Origin: CAZGMN01 sp964645765
GTDB taxonomy: Bacteria > Acidobacteriota > Aminicenantia > Aminicenantales > Aminicenantaceae
Reading direction: 5' to 3'
DNA length: 64,000 bases
Assembly: GCA_964645765.1 (NCBI GenBank)
Contig: CAZYBE010000007.1
Span: forward strand, 50,805 to 114,804
This document shows, in pieces, positions 61,017 through 64,000 of the stretch; position 1 is the first letter of the stretch; each line of letters begins with the position of its first letter. The position numbers were made by a program, and so were the translations under genes. The notes below the pieces were generated by a model. The model ran no database searches and was not told the origin of the DNA. It saw only the letters and a program-made list of their open reading frames with translations.

Positions 61017-61249
61017 CTGATGTAAATATTTTTTCATCAGCGTTTCAGGGGCTCGGGTTTTAAAAAGGCTCGTTTGGGTTTTTCCTGGTTTTCGGCTTTT
61101 TCTTCTCCTTAATAAGAAGAATATATTCGTGCTATCAATTTATTTATTATGTGTTAATTAATTAATATTCCCAGATCTTTTCCAGCCGGGATGGCTGAAA
61201 TCATATTCCTGTTCATTTCCTATGTTCCCGAAGGAATTTTCTTCTGTTT

Positions 61250-61265
61250 TGGCACAAAAAATGCA
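61250..61265 (+). promoter_or_regulatory. Sigma-54 promoter of the receiver/Fis-HTH pair
   Basis: TGGCACAAAAAATGCA: GG (61251-61252), 10 bases, GC (61263-61264). The -24 box TGGCAC is perfect; the -12 box is ATGC, one base off TTGC. The ATG at 61319 is 55 bases downstream. Confidence 0.6.
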
Positions 61266-61318
61266 GAAAAATACAGTGTCAATTAACATCTAAAGCTGAA
61301 AGAGGTAAAAGAGAAAAG

Positions 61319-61705
61319 ATGACCGAAAAGAAGATTGTGGTTGTTGACGATGATGAGTCCATTCGCAAGACCTTTTTTTTGATCCTTCACAGGAATTATC
61401 AGGTCTCCCTTGCTAAGGATTCCAAAGAGGCTTTGCAACGCTTCAAAAAGGCAAAGGTTGATTTAATTATCGCTGATTTGAAATTGCCCTATATGAATGG
61501 CCTGGAGATGATTGCCAAGTTCAGAGAGTCTGGCTACAGGGGAGAGGTCATCCTGATTTCAGCCTTTCCAGACTTGGTGAAAGTCGATGAACTTGCGAAT
61601 CTTTCCATCTCTCAATTCTTTGTTAAACCCCTTGATTTAGAGGCTCTCACCCGATCCATAGACGATCTCTTGGATTCAAAAAAAATTACGGAGAAGAGAG
61701 TATAA
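61319..61705 (+). CDS. Single-domain response regulator
   Basis: A 128-residue receiver with the acidic pair VVDDDES, phosphorylation site Asp53 (IADLKLPYMNG), Ser in LISAF and Lys in FVKPL. No output domain. GAGGTAAAAGAGAAAAG stands before the ATG. It is preceded by a sigma-54 promoter and followed, after 88 bases with a small GCAAG/CTTGC hairpin, by a Fis-type HTH protein. It may pass a phosphoryl group to, or be a sink for, the kinase encoded upstream (inference). Confidence 0.9.
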   Translation: MTEKKIVVVDDDESIRKTFFLILHRNYQVSLAKDSKEALQRFKKAKVDLIIADLKLPYMNGLEMIAKFRESGYRGEVILISAFPDLVKVDELANLSISQFFVKPLDLEALTRSIDDLLDSKKITEKRV

Positions 61706-61793
61706 GGATAAAAAAGCAACTTTTTTATCTTTTAGTGAGTTTTTATATGATGAAACAATTTGCAAGAATCTTGCTTTTTAGAGGAGAGAAAAG

Positions 61794-62228
61794 ATGAGGT
61801 CCGAAAAAATGATTCAGGAGCACAAGAAGGGAGTCCTTGATTTTCTCAATGTTGAGACGGGACTTGAAAAGGAGATAGACAAAGGGCTGAGCTTTAACTT
61901 TTCTCCTGAAAGAGTTCAGGAAAGAGAAGAAATCTTCAAGAGACTTGAAGACTCTTTTCCTGGCGATTCCCTAGAAAGGAAGGAATTATTCAGGGAGAAT
62001 CTGTTGAAGGATAAACTCTTCTGGTTATTCATCGAGTATTTTTTCCTGAATAGCAACACTCCTTTAAAAGAGCTTATCGACGGCTTGGAGAAGAGCATTA
62101 TCCTGAGAACGCTGCATGAGGTTAACTGGAATCAGAAGGAGGCAGCAAATATTTTAAAGATGAAGTGCTCCACTCTTAACGAGAAAATAAAAAGATACGA
62201 TATTCGCTTTAGAAAAAATCCTTTCTGA
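61794..62228 (+). CDS. Small Fis-type HTH DNA-binding protein
   Basis: A 144-residue protein: residues 1-95 are helical and charged (FSPERVQEREEIFKRLED; KDKLFWLFIEYFFLNS), and the last 45 are a Fis-family helix-turn-helix (LEKSIILRTLHEVNWNQKEAANILKMKCSTLNEKIKRYDI in two stretches), as at the end of NtrC-type activators, but there is no AAA+ domain. AGGAGAGAAAAG stands before the ATG. It is likely a DNA-architectural or co-regulatory protein for the sigma-54 genes next to it; that is inference from location. Confidence 0.82.
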   Translation: MRSEKMIQEHKKGVLDFLNVETGLEKEIDKGLSFNFSPERVQEREEIFKRLEDSFPGDSLERKELFRENLLKDKLFWLFIEYFFLNSNTPLKELIDGLEKSIILRTLHEVNWNQKEAANILKMKCSTLNEKIKRYDIRFRKNPF

Positions 62229-62270
62229 TTTTAAATCATCCTTCAAACAAGATTATAGGATTTCTTTTTT

Positions 62271-62317
62271 CAAAATGGGGACAGCCCCTCCCGAGAAAAG
62301 GGAATGTCCACATTTTG
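62271..62317. repeat. Repeat family C, copy 6
   Basis: CAAAATGGGGACA (62271-62283) and TGTCCACATTTTG (62305-62317), one mismatch, with an inner CCCCTCCC / AAAGGGAA partial pairing. It sits 42 bases after the HTH gene and could serve as terminator. A further small inverted repeat, ACTGGT/ACCAGT, is near 62362. Confidence 0.75.
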
Positions 62318-62410
62318 TTTAGCCAAAGCCTATCCGACGTTTTCAGCATTTGAAATTGAGTACTGGTCATTGTTTACCAGTCGCTGTAGAATATAGAAAG
62401 GAGGACGAAG

Positions 62411-63958
62411 GTGAGGCGCCAAGAACTATTATCGAGCTTATTTCTCTCTCTGTTTCTTTTTAATCCTCTTCTCTGGAGCGGACATAAAGAAGTCTATTCC
62501 CTCAAAGCTTTCGAGTCTTCGCCAGCAGAAGAGAAAAAATTATCAGAATCGTGGATGGGAATTTACATGAATGGAGTAAAAGTTGGCTACAGCCACAGCC
62601 AGGAGTTTTCAGTGAAGAAGAATGGAACGCGATACAGAAAAGATTTCGATGAATCATCGATGAGGGTCTCCCGCCTTGGTGGAAATCCCGTGCAAATCCT
62701 TTCTTCCCAGGAATCATTGTCAGATGAGAAGGGAAAGCCTTTGGAGTGCACCCTAAGAATGAAAATGTCAGAGACTGAGACTGTAACCAGGGCTGAGGTC
62801 GAAGCTGATAAAATACTCTTCAAGTCCAATGGTAAAGTTATAAAAGAGCTCCCCTATCAAGAAGAATTTTATCTTGGACCCCCTTTGGAGAAGATGATCA
62901 AGGGAGATGGCTTAATAGCCGGTAAGAAATACACTTTTAAAATATTGGACCCTATGACTTATTCTCTTGTTGATTGCCGCTTCGAGATCATCGGCAAGGA
63001 GGATGTTTTGATTTTAGGGAAAGAAATGAAGCTGTGGCACGTTAAGGAAGAAATGACTTCTGTTGTTCCTGTAATCATGGATGAGTGGATTGACCGCAGT
63101 GGAGACGCCTGGAAGACGGCAAGCAAAGTAAGCTTTGTCATGACGACATCCATCCGAATGCCAAAAGAAAAAGCCATCGAGATTTCAGGCCAAAATTTCG
63201 ACATTGCTTTCTCCACAGTCATCAAACCCAACCTGGCTTTTGAGCGGCCTCAGGAGGTTCAGAGAGTAACCTTCAAGCTCAGCGGCGTTTCTCCGGATAG
63301 AATCAAAGATTTTCCTTTTGATGATGGGAGTCAAAAGATAGAGGAGGTTGGAAAAGACTATGTGATCATCCAGACGAGCTCCCAGATATTCAGCGAGAAG
63401 GAAGCCATCTCATTTCCAGTGGAAGAGGAAGAACTGCATATGTATTTGAAGTCGACTTCGTCCTGTGAGTCTGACGATCCGGGTATTCAAAGAGTGGCAA
63501 AGGATATTGTCGGAGAGGAAAAAAATTCTTGGAGAGCTGCGAAGAAGATCTCAGAATGGGTCAAGAAAGAGATGACTCCCAATTATGATGTGGGCTTTGC
63601 CACAGCCAAGGAAACGCTGAAAAATCGAAAAGGGGATTGCTCAGAACACACAGTTCTGACCGTCGCTCTCTGTCGAGCTTCAGGCATCCCGTCCAGGGCT
63701 GCCGTTGGAATTATGTCTGCTCAGGGGATATTCGCCTACCACATGTGGCCTGAAGTCTATGTCGGCCGCTGGATCGGGCTCGATTCAAAGTGGCTGGCTG
63801 TGGACAAGAAAAGTGGCGAATATTACACGGATGCCACCCACATCAAGTTTGGACGAAGCCTCCTTGATGAAAATATTTTCAAGGAGATGGCTCAGGCCAT
63901 TTCTGAAATTGTTGGCCAGCTCAAATTGGAAATATTAGATTATAATGAGGACAAATAG
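62411..63958 (+). CDS. Exported transglutaminase-like domain protein
   Basis: A 515-residue protein with a GTG start that is well supported by AAAGGAGGACGAAG. Signal peptide (LLSSLFLSLFLFNPLLWSG), a beta-rich region of about 330 residues (WMGIYMNGVKVGYSHSQ, DKILFKSNGKVIKE), and a transglutaminase/protease-like core with the Cys in RKGDCSEHTVLTVALCRASG, His in FAYHMWPEVYV and Asp in GLDSKW, the papain-like triad. Whether it cross-links or cleaves is unknown. Possibly acts on envelope protein or peptidoglycan stem peptides. Confidence 0.86.
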   Translation: MRRQELLSSLFLSLFLFNPLLWSGHKEVYSLKAFESSPAEEKKLSESWMGIYMNGVKVGYSHSQEFSVKKNGTRYRKDFDESSMRVSRLGGNPVQILSSQESLSDEKGKPLECTLRMKMSETETVTRAEVEADKILFKSNGKVIKELPYQEEFYLGPPLEKMIKGDGLIAGKKYTFKILDPMTYSLVDCRFEIIGKEDVLILGKEMKLWHVKEEMTSVVPVIMDEWIDRSGDAWKTASKVSFVMTTSIRMPKEKAIEISGQNFDIAFSTVIKPNLAFERPQEVQRVTFKLSGVSPDRIKDFPFDDGSQKIEEVGKDYVIIQTSSQIFSEKEAISFPVEEEELHMYLKSTSSCESDDPGIQRVAKDIVGEEKNSWRAAKKISEWVKKEMTPNYDVGFATAKETLKNRKGDCSEHTVLTVALCRASGIPSRAAVGIMSAQGIFAYHMWPEVYVGRWIGLDSKWLAVDKKSGEYYTDATHIKFGRSLLDENIFKEMAQAISEIVGQLKLEILDYNEDK

Positions 63959-64000
63959 AACTCAGGGTCGAAAGTATTTTTTCAATGATAAAAAAAATCG

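Noticed and set aside
1..64000. tRNA and rRNA genes
   Set aside because: I looked through the intergenic stretches on both strands and saw no cloverleaf-like or rRNA-like sequence; a tRNA search program could still find one I missed.

Overview
The window reads as chromosomal DNA of an anaerobic, didermic, protein- and peptide-using bacterium. The gene set (secreted S9 peptidases, GWxTD-domain proteins, a TonB-dependent receptor with a carboxypeptidase-regulatory N-terminus, an arylsulfatase-fold/TPR protein, FadL-type porins, an oxygen-independent ribonucleotide reductase) fits the Acidobacteriota/Aminicenantes (OP8) neighbourhood best. That assignment is inference from gene content; there is no rRNA or tRNA gene in the window to confirm it.

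Layout. 0-9.2 kb: an ABC-2 exporter (cut by the window start), a secreted S9 peptidase, a flavin reductase, a ureohydrolase, a free-methionine sulfoxide reductase, a FadL-type outer-membrane protein and a Spy-like periplasmic protein. 9.4-17.8 kb: a FecR-domain protein with a Ser/Arg-rich tail behind a sigma-54 promoter, glucose-6-phosphate isomerase, an MFS transporter bracketed by two inverted copies of a palindromic repeat, a HAD hydrolase and a YjbQ protein. 18.1-21.6 kb: the operon nrdD - glutaredoxin-like - nrdG - dut, preceded by what look like tandem NrdR boxes. 21.8-28.8 kb: a molybdopterin oxidoreductase, an RNA methyltransferase, an OsmC protein, a second ABC exporter, SppA, a DUF429 protein and a DUF2961/GH172 protein. 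28.8-34.4 kb: an accessory, AT-richer patch bounded on the left by a broken duplicate of the downstream lipid-kinase gene, holding two outer-membrane proteins, the remnant of a fibronectin-III gene, and an AbiE-type (type IV) toxin-antitoxin pair with a clear promoter/operator. 34.5-49.5 kb: an epimerase, a secreted PHP-domain hydrolase, a COG3375-like acetyltransferase, then a three-gene GWxTD/TPR operon divergent from a TonB-dependent receptor and a membrane phosphatase/sulfatase-fold TPR protein. 49.6-56 kb: a ketosynthase/FabK-like pair, a second S9 peptidase and a membrane dipeptidase. 56-64 kb: a signalling block consisting of a peptide-type solute-binding protein, a histidine kinase and an NtrC-type activator in one operon behind a sigma-54 promoter, then a lone receiver protein and a Fis-type HTH protein behind a second sigma-54 promoter, and a transglutaminase-like protein.

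Three families of intergenic palindromic repeats run through the window: family A (about 138 bp, five copies, all in the same orientation, one core-less, one invaded by a family C hairpin, one expanded into a multi-hairpin mosaic), family B (about 190 bp, two copies in inverted orientation around the MFS gene) and family C (GGGGACAG hairpins, six sites). In A and B the outermost arms differ from copy to copy yet stay self-complementary within each copy, which is the most unusual structural signal here. The most interesting candidate system is the solute-binding protein/kinase/sigma-54 activator operon, which has no transporter permease and whose proposed promoter architecture recurs at other envelope genes in the window.
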